Source: Sphagnum magellanicum (lineage: Eukaryota; Streptophyta; Sphagnopsida; Sphagnales; Sphagnaceae). From it: a DNA stretch of 64,000 nucleotides. The notes beneath the pieces were generated by a model. The model was given only the letters and a program-made list of their open reading frames with translations. It was not told the origin of the DNA and searched no databases. The stretch spans positions 7,935,958-7,999,957 of the forward strand of contig CM038913.1 in NCBI GenBank assembly GCA_021904315.1. Direction: 5' to 3'. Position 1 is the first letter of the stretch; the number at the start of each line of letters is the position of its first letter. Of this stretch, positions 1 to 9,363 are shown piece after piece. Made by a program: the position numbers and the translations under genes.

Positions 1-1074
1 CCCCCCAAAACTTAAAAGAAAAAAACAAGACACCTTGACTACAGGTTGAGCCTTCCCATTGGCTGCATGAAACTTCTATTCCCAAAACTTTTTGGCACCG
101 TTTTCAACCTTGACTAATACCCCCATTATAATTTTTCGCCTAAACTATTACCCCTCGCAACAAACACCTCGGCTATATAGGTGAGAAGGGGAGGATTTTG
201 GACAAAACATATGGGTTTGATATTAGGTGCTATTGGGAACACCCTTGGGGAACACATTAAGAACTTGGGGAACAACTTGGGAACATGGTAGGAACACATC
301 AGCAACTCATGAAAAAAAAAACCTCTCCCCCCTCCCCCCTACCCCCAAAACCCAAATTAAAAAGCTCGGGCGCCTGAATGGATGTTGCACCTTCCGATTG
401 GCTACATGCAATTTCTATTTTCAAAATTGTTAGTTACCTTTCTGGCCTAGGCTAATGGCAGGGAAATAAATTTGGGGAAATAGTCACCTCTCCTATTAAT
501 TAAATGAGGTGCCTCCTAAGTTTTTTTTTTGGGGCAACGTGTCAATTTGATTGGCCCATCACTTCAAAAAAAATTGAAATAATGGAGACTCTATTTTGAA
601 CTGTACAGTTCCTCCCCTTTTGGCCACCCATATAGGTGAAAGGAGGACACCATTTTCCAAGGCATATAAAAGTGAGGAAGTATGGAAAAAATGTTGGGGA
701 AAATATTGGGAACCCATTGGGAACTTGAAAGGAACATAGTGCGAACACATTGGGAAGTCGGGAAAAATGAAAAAAAATCTTTCCTCACCCCCCCACACCC
801 CAAAACATAAAAGGAAAAAAAACAAGGAGCTTTGAGTGCATGTTTGGGCCTTCCCATTGACTGCATGAAATTTTTCTTTCCAAAAGACTTCATCACCATT
901 TTTGGCATGGGCGAACGCCCCATGCAAAGAACACCCCACTTATTTAGTGTTGGGGCACATTTGATTTTTAAAAATAATTGATGGTTAGAAGTGGACAAAA
1001 TGGATTTTGATACATAACACTTTAGTCTTTTGCTTATTTGATCATTTTGCTTGCAAAATGGGTTTACAGACTAG
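1..1074 (+). mobile_element. 3' part of a non-autonomous Helitron (element A), truncated by the window edge
   Basis: The segment matches 22705-23775 (element C) almost base for base apart from small indels. It ends with an 8-bp stem hairpin (1043-1060), ten bases, then CTAG (1071-1074), the canonical Helitron 3' terminus. No protein is encoded; open frames here on either strand are chance. It holds two full copies and one partial copy of an internal module. Each module has a TATAGGTGA-like start, a stretch rich in GGGAAC and GAACAC motifs, a C-rich tract, then CATTGGCTGCATGAAA-like sequence (about 5-112, 165-447 and 608-909). The head of this element lies outside the window. The family resemblance is seen directly; mobilisation by a related Rep/helicase is inferred. 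Confidence 0.8.
1043..1074 (+). other. Helitron 3' terminus: hairpin plus CTAG
   Basis: CATTTTGC, TT, GCAAAATG form a perfect 8-bp stem with a two-base loop. GGTTTACAGA and CTAG follow. A short hairpin 10-12 bases before CTRR is the rolling-circle stop signal of Helitrons. The same 32 bases occur at 9332-9363. Confidence 0.88.
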
Positions 1075-1165
1075 TCTACTATCTATAAAGAAATGGGTGT
1101 CCACGTGCTTGATGCGATAATTCGTGATTGGCTCCAGCCCCCCCCCCTTTCCCTTGAGGGCCTAG
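1075..1165 (+). repeat. Helitron 5' leader, copy 1
   Basis: Starts TCTACTATCTATAAAG and continues GAAATGGGTGTCCACGTG, then a C-run and TTTCCCTTGAGGGCC. The same leader starts element C at 20738 and recurs at 1644. Sharing of this leader by elements with different interiors is what marks it as a transposon head. Confidence 0.8.
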
Positions 1166-1201
1166 CCAGGTATGGAAGGTAGGTCGGATTAGAGATCCGT
1201 T

Positions 1202-1256
1202 GAGGGGGTGCGGGGGGGTGGGGGGGGTGTGGGGGCAAGGGGGTGTGGGTGGGAAT
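1202..1256 (+). other. G-run cluster with quadruplex potential
   Basis: More than four runs of three to eight G separated by one to three bases lie on the plus strand, just inside the Helitron leader. The spacing fits the usual G-quadruplex motif. Any role in transposition or transcription is speculative. Confidence 0.6.
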
Positions 1257-1479
1257 TGAGGTAAGTGAAGTTTATTGACAGGAAGGCGAGCCGGCTGAGA
1301 GAAAATCCAGTGGGGGAGGGGACCAGGGCCAAATTGGATGGAAGAAATGAAGAAAATCCAAGGGGGCAGGGGATCAAGGCCAGTGGGCGTGGGGAAGGGC
1401 GAGGGTGGCAACAAAATTTGTCAAGAGGCAGCGGCGACTCCTCCTATACATTTTTTAAGATTTAAAGTTTAGGTTAGTT

Positions 1480-1643
1480 ATTAGGTTTGGTGCAAGTTAA
1501 TAAATTAGGCTAGCAAGCTAGGTAGGTTAGTAAGTTAGGTAGGTCAATAAATAAGTAGGTACGTTAGTAAATCAATAAATAAATAAGTCAGTAAGTCAGT
1601 AAATAAGTTATTAGAGAGGTTAGGTAGGTCAGTAGAAAGAGGG
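1480..1643 (+). repeat. Degenerate GTTAGTAAGTTAGGTAGG-type simple repeat
   Basis: Imperfect short units of the kind TTAGTAAGTTAGGTAGG and AATAAATAAG run between the two leaders. A related GGTAGGTAGG tract occurs at about 20880-20970, right behind the leader of element C, so this appears to be part of the family's 5' region. Confidence 0.6.
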
Positions 1644-1745
1644 TACTACTATAAAGAAATGGGTGTCCACGTGCTTGATGCAGTAATTTGTGATTGGTTT
1701 GAGCCCCCCCCCCCCAACACCCCCCCCTTTCCCTTGAGGGCCCAA
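1644..1745 (+). repeat. Helitron 5' leader, copy 2 (terminal TC missing)
   Basis: TACTACTATAAAG followed by GAAATGGGTGTCCACGTG, a C-run and TTTCCCTTGAGGGCCC repeats the leader at 1075 and at 20738. The first two bases that should be TC read GG. It may be the head of a nested element or an internal duplication. Confidence 0.7.
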
Positions 1746-2019
1746 GAAAAAGAAGAATAGAGTTTTAGTTTGGAATCATGTCAACCGCTCTGTTTTTGTG
1801 CGTCACAGCTCCTCCACACAATACGCTTTTTGGCGCTTCTTGAGCAAGCCTTGGCAACGTCAGACATACCAACACCCCCCCTTTCCATTGAGGGCCCCAG
1901 AAGAAGAAGAACTGAATTTTGGTTCGGAATCGCGTCGGTCGTTCTATTTTTGTGCGTGCTCCTCCACGTAGTACGCTTTTTGGCGCTTCTTGAGCAAGCC
2001 TTCGCAGCGTCAGACATAA
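1720..2019 (+). repeat. Tandem duplication of about 150 bp in the Helitron 5' region
   Basis: 1720-1869 and 1873-2019 share a TTGAGGGCC start, an AGAAGAAGA tract, TCCTCCAC and the block TACGCTTTTTGGCGCTTCTT. The offset is 154 at the start and 150 at the end, so a small indel separates the copies. A 145-codon open frame (1770-2207) crosses both, but I recognise no protein family in it and treat it as probably non-coding. Confidence 0.75.
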
Positions 2020-2219
2020 ATAGCTCAGCCGTTGGCACCATCGCTGTCTCCAGGTGCGACCTCAACTTTGGTAATGCCTTCTTATGCAGGGCTTGCCCTT
2101 GCCACCCTTCTCTCAGTCCTTGCAAGCATGGTTTTTTCTCAACGCTTTTAAATGGGAAGATGGGGGGTCATTTTACTACATGCCAATGTATCTCAATGTT
2201 ATTATAAAAGCTGTTGGGA

Positions 2220-2990
2220 GTCTTTGGGAAAAAGCCTAAAACTGATATTTTGGATCAATTACAAAAGAAATTACTTTGCATAGTTGAAGGGAAAAAAGGG
2301 GTTTGTATGTGGAGCTTATTATTATGCCAGTGGTTGCAGCCCTCTCTGTCAGTCACAGGGCTTCCACTGTACAGAAGAAATTCAGGGGTTCACCTGTTAT
2401 TTGTTTGTTTGCTGTAGTAGAAGACCCTTTTGACATTTTTTTCTTATCTTTTTTTTTCTTATCTTTTCCCGAATGAATGGCCTATAGATTTTCCAAGGTC
2501 AAGATAGATGAAGATGAAAAAGTTGGGAGTAATAAAATAGAAATGATTGAAGCTCTGGGGTGTTTAGAATTGAAGTAGCAGCATGGATTGATTGGTTTTG
2601 ATATACCTACCCACCCAGCAGTTTGTAAGCAACAGCAACAGCTCTAAATAAAACATTGAAGAGTTTCTTTGGTGATTTTTTTTCTTTTTATCCCTAGTTG
2701 AGTCAAGTTCCACTTGATTGATTCCTTCCCCTATCCTTTTTACATATCTGCATCTGTAGCAGCAGCATGGTTTTTTAGTCTGGTGGTGAACCACTCTATG
2801 TATGTCACAAGGGCACACAAAACGTGGGATAGAGGGAGGGTGGGTGGACCACCTTCAATATAAGATCTGTTTTTGCTTCTATGAACTCTTCTTCTACTCT
2901 TAGATTGAACTGCGATGATGGTGCGGGGTCCATTCAACCGCACCCATGCTTTTTATAACCTTATCAAAACCTCAAGTTGCTTGGACAAAT
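2220..2990. other. Helitron interior without recognised genes
   Basis: No convincing gene is visible. It may hold further captured sequence: some codon-like stretches occur around 2240-2420, but none could be tied to a family. Confidence 0.4.
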
Positions 2991-2994
2991 GTGA

Positions 2995-3248
2995 CTCCGG
3001 ACATAATTCTCTCCTCTATTGTTTTTCAGGTGGTCATGGTAGGAAAGTATGTATGTAGACACAGGGTTAATTGAGTGGAGATTTTTGCAATTTTTTTGCT
3101 TGAATTAGTTAGTGATTATTTTCGTCTCCGGACATAATTCTCTCCTCTATTGTTTTTCAAGTGGTCATGGTAGAAAAGTATGTATGTAGACACAGGGTTA
3201 ATTGAGTGGAGATTTTTGCAATTTTTTTGCTTGAATTAATTAGTGATT
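2995..3248 (+). repeat. Tandem duplication, 131-bp period
   Basis: 2995-3117 and 3126-3248 are nearly identical, starting CTCCGGACATAATTCTCTCC and ending TTAGTGATT, with eight bases between them. No coding content is apparent. The low divergence suggests a recent duplication within the element. Confidence 0.85.
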
Positions 3249-3513
3249 CTTATGGGAAAAGATAATGTGGGCCGTATGCAGGGGGTATTGTGCGACTTTC
3301 AATGAATGACACATTTGCCCACTTGGCCCAATAAGAACAATTTTTTGATTTTGGACCATTTTGAGGTTTATCCTCCAAACCTTTCATTTCCATGAAGAAA
3401 ACAACAAAGTAGGACCAACAAGGAGTCGTTTTGATGGTTATCTAGCAGTGAAGTCTTGACTTAGGAGGTTGTATGTGCTCCTAAACTTGAGATTGCTGGG
3501 TGGGGGGTTGCAG

Positions 3514-3635
3514 TGAAGTTGACCCAATTGTGGCATCATTTTCTAGAGGAGCTATGGGAGTCATCGCGTCACTCATGGTTGTAGAGTTGAACAATGTGAA
3601 ACAACAAGAGCACAAGCGTTACAAATACTGTCATG
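3514..3635 (+). pseudogene. Captured ORANGE-like (DnaJ-type zinc-finger chaperone) exon fragment, copy 1
   Basis: After an acceptor-like TTGCAG, the frame encodes EVDPIVAS, a small hydrophobic stretch, then VVELNNVKQQEHKRYKYCHG. From memory of the family this resembles the segment of plant ORANGE/ORANGE-like proteins that joins the membrane span to the first CxxC of the cysteine-rich domain. ORANGE is a plastid protein that stabilises phytoene synthase and promotes carotenoid storage. Only one exon is present, the first zinc-finger cysteine is tyrosine, and the reading leaves the family just after KYCHG, where an intron would start. It is a transposon-captured fragment, not a working gene. 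A protein search would settle the assignment. Confidence 0.65.
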
Positions 3636-4010
3636 GCACAAATATTTCTTCTTCATTCCTTTTGGCTCTTCCATGTGTTGTGTTTCTGGTGGGTTAGTGC
3701 TTCATATGATTCTTTAAAACTAAATTGGTTTTGTTTGACTAGGAAAGGGTTGCTTGATACTCAAATGACATAAAGAATATAGATACATATTCTATTTGAT
3801 AATCAAAAGATTCATTCTGTTTGTTGGAGACTTAACACCAATTCATGATTCTATTTGGCAATTGGAAACCATGTAGGGCACTTGGCATGTGCTCGATGTG
3901 CTAGATCTGGGTCACTTGAGGATCTTGTCCTTTTGAACGTGGGTGTGGTTGAGCATCTTGGTTGGGTGCATGTGCTCCTAAACTTGAGATTGCTGGGTGG
4001 GGGGTTGCAG

Positions 4011-4132
4011 TGAAGTTGACCCAATTATGGCATCAATTTTTGGAGGAGCTATGGGAGTCATCACGTCATTCATGGTTGTAGAGTTGAACAATGTGAATCA
4101 ACAAGAGCACAAGCGTTGCAAATACTGTCATG
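4011..4132 (+). pseudogene. Captured ORANGE-like exon fragment, copy 2
   Basis: This is the second copy of the same exon, again after TTGCAG. It encodes EVDPIMAS, a hydrophobic stretch and VVELNNVNQQEHKRCKYCHG. It keeps the CxxC pair that copy 1 lost but changes KQQ to NQQ. The two copies therefore diverged independently after the duplication. As with copy 1, no other exon of an ORANGE gene is visible, and the fragment points the same way as the Helitron gene downstream. Confidence 0.65.
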
Positions 4133-4339
4133 GAAGAGGTACCTTTTCCTCACTCCTTTTGGCTCTTCCATGTGTGGTGTTTATAATGTGTTAGTGCCTC
4201 ATATGATACAGAAAATACAGATACATTGCTCGTGGATATGTTGACCCTGAGGTTAGACTTGTGCCTATCGTAATGGTAGTTAAATATGAAGTTATGTTAT
4301 TGTGTTTTTAGAGTCTGACTCCATTTTGCTTCCGACTAA

Positions 4340-7300
4340 AAGAATCGTAGACGAGGCCCTGGAGCATCGCGCAAATATGCAAATGATGAAGAAAGGCGAG
4401 CAGCTGCTCGAGAACATCAAAGACTTCATCGTGCTACAATAGCTCTCGAAAGGGCTGCATCTAATGGGGCCCAACATGAGGAAGCACAGTGTATGGCTAA
4501 TATTGCTCATCGATTATTGGAAAACACGAAACAGCACACGAGAGCGCATGCTCTTGAAACAGAGCAGGGTCATCAAACCCAACTAATGATAGATGTTGCG
4601 CGATGCGCTGAACAACATCGCGTCGCGTGCGCAAAGGATCAACTTCAAGCTGGACACCACATAGCCCTATGAGATTTGCGATACCCCTTGGCCGACCTGC
4701 AAGTAGACCGACAAGTGTTCGAACGCTTGAATGAGCAATGCAACCATTGTGACTTTCACTTCTAGATCGAAGAGCGCACGGGGGGCTCTCTTCGAAGACC
4801 ACACTATAGTAAATGTTATGCTTCAGGGAAAATTCTTTTGCCTCCTATTCATACCCCGCCAGAGTACATGGCCATGTTACAAGATCGACAAAATGCCGAA
4901 TTACGTAAACATCTTCGTTTATACAATGCTGCATTTGCATTTACATCCACAAGGGTCCAGAGTGTGGGGTTCAAACTTGGACCAGGAGTGCATACCTACA
5001 AAGTGCAAGGAGGATTCTACCATTTGATTGGTGGTATGGAACCTACAGAAAGGCAATTGCCACGCTTTCTTCAGGCCTATGTGCATGATGCGATAAATGA
5101 AGGTCTGAATCGACAGATGCAGAACCCCAATCTAAGCTCGGCGCATTTGATGACGCTTCGCACGATCCTCGGGCGCATAAATCCTTATGTAAACGTCTTC
5201 GTTCGTGCAGCCGATCGTTTCGCCACAAACCCTACAGAGGAGGTCCACATTTGCATTACAACTGGCCGTACCCTGGGAAATGGAGATGTCCACCGTTACA
5301 ATGCCCCTACAGCAAACGAGGTTGCAATGATAATTCCTGGCGAACCGGGAAAGGTTGGAAATCGCGATGTCATTGTACAACGACGATATGGAGGTGGTTT
5401 ACAGCGGATGAACGAGCTAGCACCTTCTTACGATCCTTTACAATACCCGCTGCTTTTCCTCGCTAGGGAGGATGGGTGGTCTAAAAATCTGCAGCTACAG
5501 AACAATCAGGACGGAGCACGCACGAAAGTTTCAATGGCGGCTTATTACGCACAAAAGTGCACTTAAGTGGCGAACTTTCCACTCTACATCTCAACGGTCG
5601 CCTTTTTCAACAGTATATCGTCAATGTTGTTGCTAAGACAGAGCAGAACACTCTTAACTTTTTTGTGCTAAACCAAGTTCAACTTCATGCGGAACTCTAC
5701 CAAGGGCTGGCAGATATGGTCGAACATGATTTCCGATTACATCCTGTGCAAATGGGTCAGCGAATTGTTCTCCCAGCTTCATTTCGCGGTTCTCCACGTT
5801 TCATGATGCAAGCGTATCAAGATGCGATGGCTATTGTGCGAAGCAAAGGAATTCCAGATGTCTTCTTCACATTCACTTGCAACCCAAATTGGCAAGAAAT
5901 AATCGTGGAGCTCGAGCCCAACCAAACAGCTTCTGACCGTCCAGATTTGGTTGCTCGCGTATTTCAGATGAAGGTGAAAGCCCTTCTTAAAGGAGTGGCA
6001 AAAATTGGATGGTTCGCCAAAGTTATTGGGAACATCTGGACAAGGGAATACCAGAAACGAGGCCTACCTCACATCCATCTGCTCCTTATATTTCCTCTAG
6101 AGCAGAAAGTTTCCACAACCGAAGACATAGATCGCTTAGTGTCGGCAGAGCTTCCTCTTCCAGAGAACACATCTCTTTTTGAAACGGTCACAAAATGTTT
6201 GTTGCACGGACCATGTGGATAAGAATACCCCAACGCACCTTGCATGGTCAACAGTTTATGCAAGAAACGATATCCGCGAGCTTTTTCTGAGGAGACAACA
6301 CAAGGCGAAGACGGTTACCTTGTCTACCGTCGACGAAACGATGGTCGAACGTTTCAAAAGACTCCAGATGGCTTTGCGTATGACAACCGATGGGTGGTGC
6401 CCCACAACCCCTACCTTACCAAGATGTTTAATGCACATATTAACGTCGAGGTGTCCGCCGATATTCGGAATGTCAAATACCTTTTTAAATATGTTTACAA
6501 AGGTCCTGATCGTGTTGCAACGGTGATTGCCGGTCCAATAAACGAAATCCAGCAATACATTGACACCAGATATTTGAGCGTTGGTGAAGGGGTTGATTCC
6601 TTACTTTCATTCAAAAAACATATGGAATGGCTGCCAGTCACTCGATTAGTTGTTCATTTGCCAGGACAGCACAACGTCATTTTTAATGAAAATGAAGATT
6701 TGGCCGTTATGGCGGAGCGTGCTACCCACCAAAAAACCACCTTAACCGCCTACTTTGCGTACAACACTCAAAATGCGAATGGGCGGAACATGGTGTATGC
6801 GAACTTCCCTACTGATCATGTTTGGAAAATTCGAGAAAAAGTTTGGTCAGCTCGACAGCGAGGAGAAAAAGCTGTTAGGCGAATGTATTTTGTACATCCT
6901 GTTGTTGGTGAACGCTTCTTCCTCCGCCTCCTACTTACTGTCGTACCGGGCGCAACCTTTTTCGAACATCTCCGGACTGTTAACAACATAGAGCATCCGA
7001 CGTTTCAAGCTGCTTACAAAACATTGGGATTGCTACAAGATGACGCAAAATGGGACACGTGCATGCGAGAAGCATGTATCGATCAAGACGCAAAGAGGCT
7101 AAGGAATCTCTTTGTGACTCTCTTACTGTTCTGTTCTCCTTTGAATCCGGAAGTGTTATGGGAAAGATATCGAGATGATATGTCGCACGATATGCGACAT
7201 CGACGCATCACAAATGGAGGCATTACTGACGATGCCTACTACAATACCCTACTACTCCTCGAGGCCAAATTAGCCTTGACGAACAAAGGCTTGCATGACT

Positions 7301-8828
7301 TTCCGAAAATGCCGCTCGCTTTGCCGTTTGTAAAAATGTTGCGTGTTAATCCCCAATTGGCTGCAGAACTTGATTACGATAAAGACGTACTCCATGGCTA
7401 CATCAACCAAAATTTCCCACGGCTCAACATTTGTTAGGAAATAGTTGTCACTACAGTGTTCAACGCAATAGCCCAAGGCGAAGGCGTAGTATTTTTCCTA
7501 GACGGTCCAGGTGGGTCAGGCAAAACCTTTGTATATAAAGTGTTATTGGCATTAGTTCGACGAGACGGACATGTCGCCATTGGGGTTGCCTCTTCTGGCA
7601 TAGCAGCTCTCCTATTGGAAGGTGGATGAACCACACATTCGGTTTTCAAGATCCCAATTACCCCTGGTAGGGATTCAATGTGTTCAATACCTATGCAAAA
7701 CAATTCTACTAAGCTATTCCAGGAAGCAAAGTTGATCGTTTGGGATGAAGCTCCAGCATAACATCGACACTGTGCCAAGGCGATAGACCGGATTTTGCGC
7801 GACATCATGCGGTGCCCAGATTCGCCCTTTGGCGGTAAAGTGGTTGTCTTTGGGGGTGATTTCCGACAATGTGCGCCAGTGGTGTCCAGAGGCTCTCGGG
7901 TAGTAATCATTTCTGCGGCCCTTTCGCATTCGGTTTTGTGGCGTCAAGTGCACATCTTGACTCTCACGGAAAACATGAGATTGCGCGCCAATCCCCTCTC
8001 CAAGCTGTATGCTGAATACCTTCTGAGAGTCGACAATGGCCAAGAGTCTTCTATCATTGATCATTTTCCCCCGGAAGCCAACGGAAGCCCTCAATTGGAG
8101 TCGAGATTTCCTTATACCCAGAAATCCATCAAGCGCCATCTTTAGAGACCCTCATCCACGTTGTTTTCCCGGCCCTGACAATCAATTACGCAAACCAAGG
8201 ATACATGGACGGTCGAGCTATTTTGACAACAAAAAATACAATCATGAACTCTCTCAACACTCAGATTGTCGAGGTTGTGTCTGGGCAAGAGCACATATTT
8301 TTGTCAACAAACTCGGTGGAAACGAAGGATGACCAGGCTATGGCGATTGGCACAGAATTTCTCAACACCATTATTCTGGCAGGTATGCCACCACATCGCC
8401 TGGCCCTCAAAGTTGGTGTCCCTGTTATGTTACTAAGAAATCTCGATGCAACCTCAGGACTTCGTAATGGGACCCGTCTAATCATTTCGTGCCTGGCACG
8501 GAGATTGATCGTTGCGCAGATCATTGGTGGTGCACATGCGGGTAATATTGTCAACATACCGCGCATCACCACAACAACGAATCATTTGAAGTGGCCATTC
8601 ACTTTACAAAGACGCCAATTCCCCTTGCAATTGGCATTTGTTATGACAATTAACAAGGCACAAGGTCAGACCATGAAAACTGTTGGCATTTTCTTGCCTG
8701 AACTTGTCTTCACCCATGGCCAATTGTATGTAGCTTTGTCACGAGCTACGCGTGTGAATGACATCTTTGTTTTTTGCCCGAATGGTAGGACAACGACCAA
8801 TGTTATTTATACAGAATTGTTGCAATGA
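4340..8828 (+). pseudogene. Helitron Rep/helicase (RepHel) pseudogene
   Basis: About 1,490 codons of a RepHel protein, close to the usual length. Order: a charged Arg/Glu/Ala N-terminus (4340-4670); a cysteine-containing segment with CNHC and GKILLPP (4740-4850); a conserved central domain (4850-5560); the HUH nuclease, with FTFTCNPNW (about 5867) and QKRGLPHIHLLL, its HIH at 6070-6078; the YLFKYVYKG tyrosines at 6478-6498; then a PIF1-type helicase with Walker A GPGGSGKT (7504-7527), Walker B LIVWDEAP, GGDFRQ, and a C-terminal TINKAQGQT...YVALSRAT. In-frame stops sit at 4670 (TGA), 4763 (TAG), 6220 (TAA), 7435 (TAG), about 7627 (TGA) and about 7758 (TAA). Frame changes fall near 5557-5566 and 8085-8100. 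The catalytic motifs are intact, so decay is recent or patchy. The protein would nick and unwind DNA for rolling-circle transposition. Confidence 0.92.
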
Positions 8829-9331
8829 TCTTTTTTCTCTATCTATTGCTTACTTTTCTGTCTCAATGGGTCGAAATTCCCACATCCAAATCATGGGTTG
8901 AAATTCCCTGCATAAAAGGTTATATAGTTCCTCCCCTTGGGCCCACCTATATAGGTGAAAGTGCGAAAAAATATGGGCTAAAAGTGAGGTGCTTATATGG
9001 AGAACATGTTAGGGAACACATTGTGAACTTGGGGAACATTGTGAGAACCCATTAAGAACTTAAAGGGAACATCATGAGAACACATTAAGAAACAGGGAAA
9101 ACTGAAAAAAAAATTCTTCCCTGTCCCCCTGTAATTTGAAAGGAATAAAAGCAAGGCACCTTGGGCCCTCTTATTGGCTGAAAGGAAAATGAATCCTCCT
9201 CGGCCGCCCCCATGCAAAGAACACCCCCCTTATTCAGTGTTGGGCACATTTGAATTTTAAAAATAATTAATGGGTAAAAATGGACAAAATGGACTTTGAT
9301 ACATAACACTTTAGTCTTTTGCTTATTTGAT
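8829..9331 (+). mobile_element. 3' non-coding region of Helitron B, related to elements A and C
   Basis: One copy of the family module is present: CCTATATAGGTGAAAG at about 8945, GGGAACA repeats, a CCCTGT-rich tract, TATTGGCTGAAAGG, CCCATGCAAAGAACACC, then the conserved tail up to the hairpin. The open frames on the minus strand (8993-9309) lie wholly within this repeat and are chance. Confidence 0.75.
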
Positions 9332-9363
9332 CATTTTGCTTGCAAAATGGGTTTACAGACTAG
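9332..9363 (+). other. Helitron 3' terminus: hairpin plus CTAG
   Basis: Hairpin 9332-9349, ten bases, CTAG 9360-9363, followed by T as expected for Helitron insertion between A and T. It is identical to 1043-1074. Confidence 0.88.

Larger units (their letters stand above)
3475..4207 (+). repeat. Duplicated 235-bp block, copies 3475-3709 and 3972-4207
   Basis: Both copies start GTGCTCCTAAACTTGAGATT and end near TCATATGAT, with about 90 percent identity by eye. Each contains a splice-acceptor-like tract and the ORANGE-like exon described separately. About 260 unrelated bases lie between them. Confidence 0.85.
1075..9363 (+). mobile_element. Helitron (element B), degraded formerly autonomous copy with captured gene fragments
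   Basis: The 5' end reads TCTACTATCTATAAAG, matching the Helitron head consensus (TC, then TACTA and an A/T-rich stretch). The 3' end is hairpin plus CTAG followed by T. The element carries, in order: a leader, G-runs, a second leader copy, duplicated non-coding blocks, two ORANGE-like exon copies, a Rep/helicase pseudogene, and a 3' region of about 440 bp related to elements A and C. The true 5' end paired with the 9363 terminus could be 1075 or the second leader at 1644. Several stops and frameshifts mean this copy can no longer encode an intact Rep/helicase. Confidence 0.8.

Noticed and set aside
542..998. Overlapping minus-strand frames of 68-135 codons (also at 23245-23660 and 8993-9309)
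   Set aside because: They lie inside the non-coding Helitron tail, occur in several frames at once, and change with small indels between copies.
1079..1414. Pro-rich minus-strand frame of 111 codons
   Set aside because: It is a product of the G-run and C-run tracts in the Helitron head, with no family resemblance.
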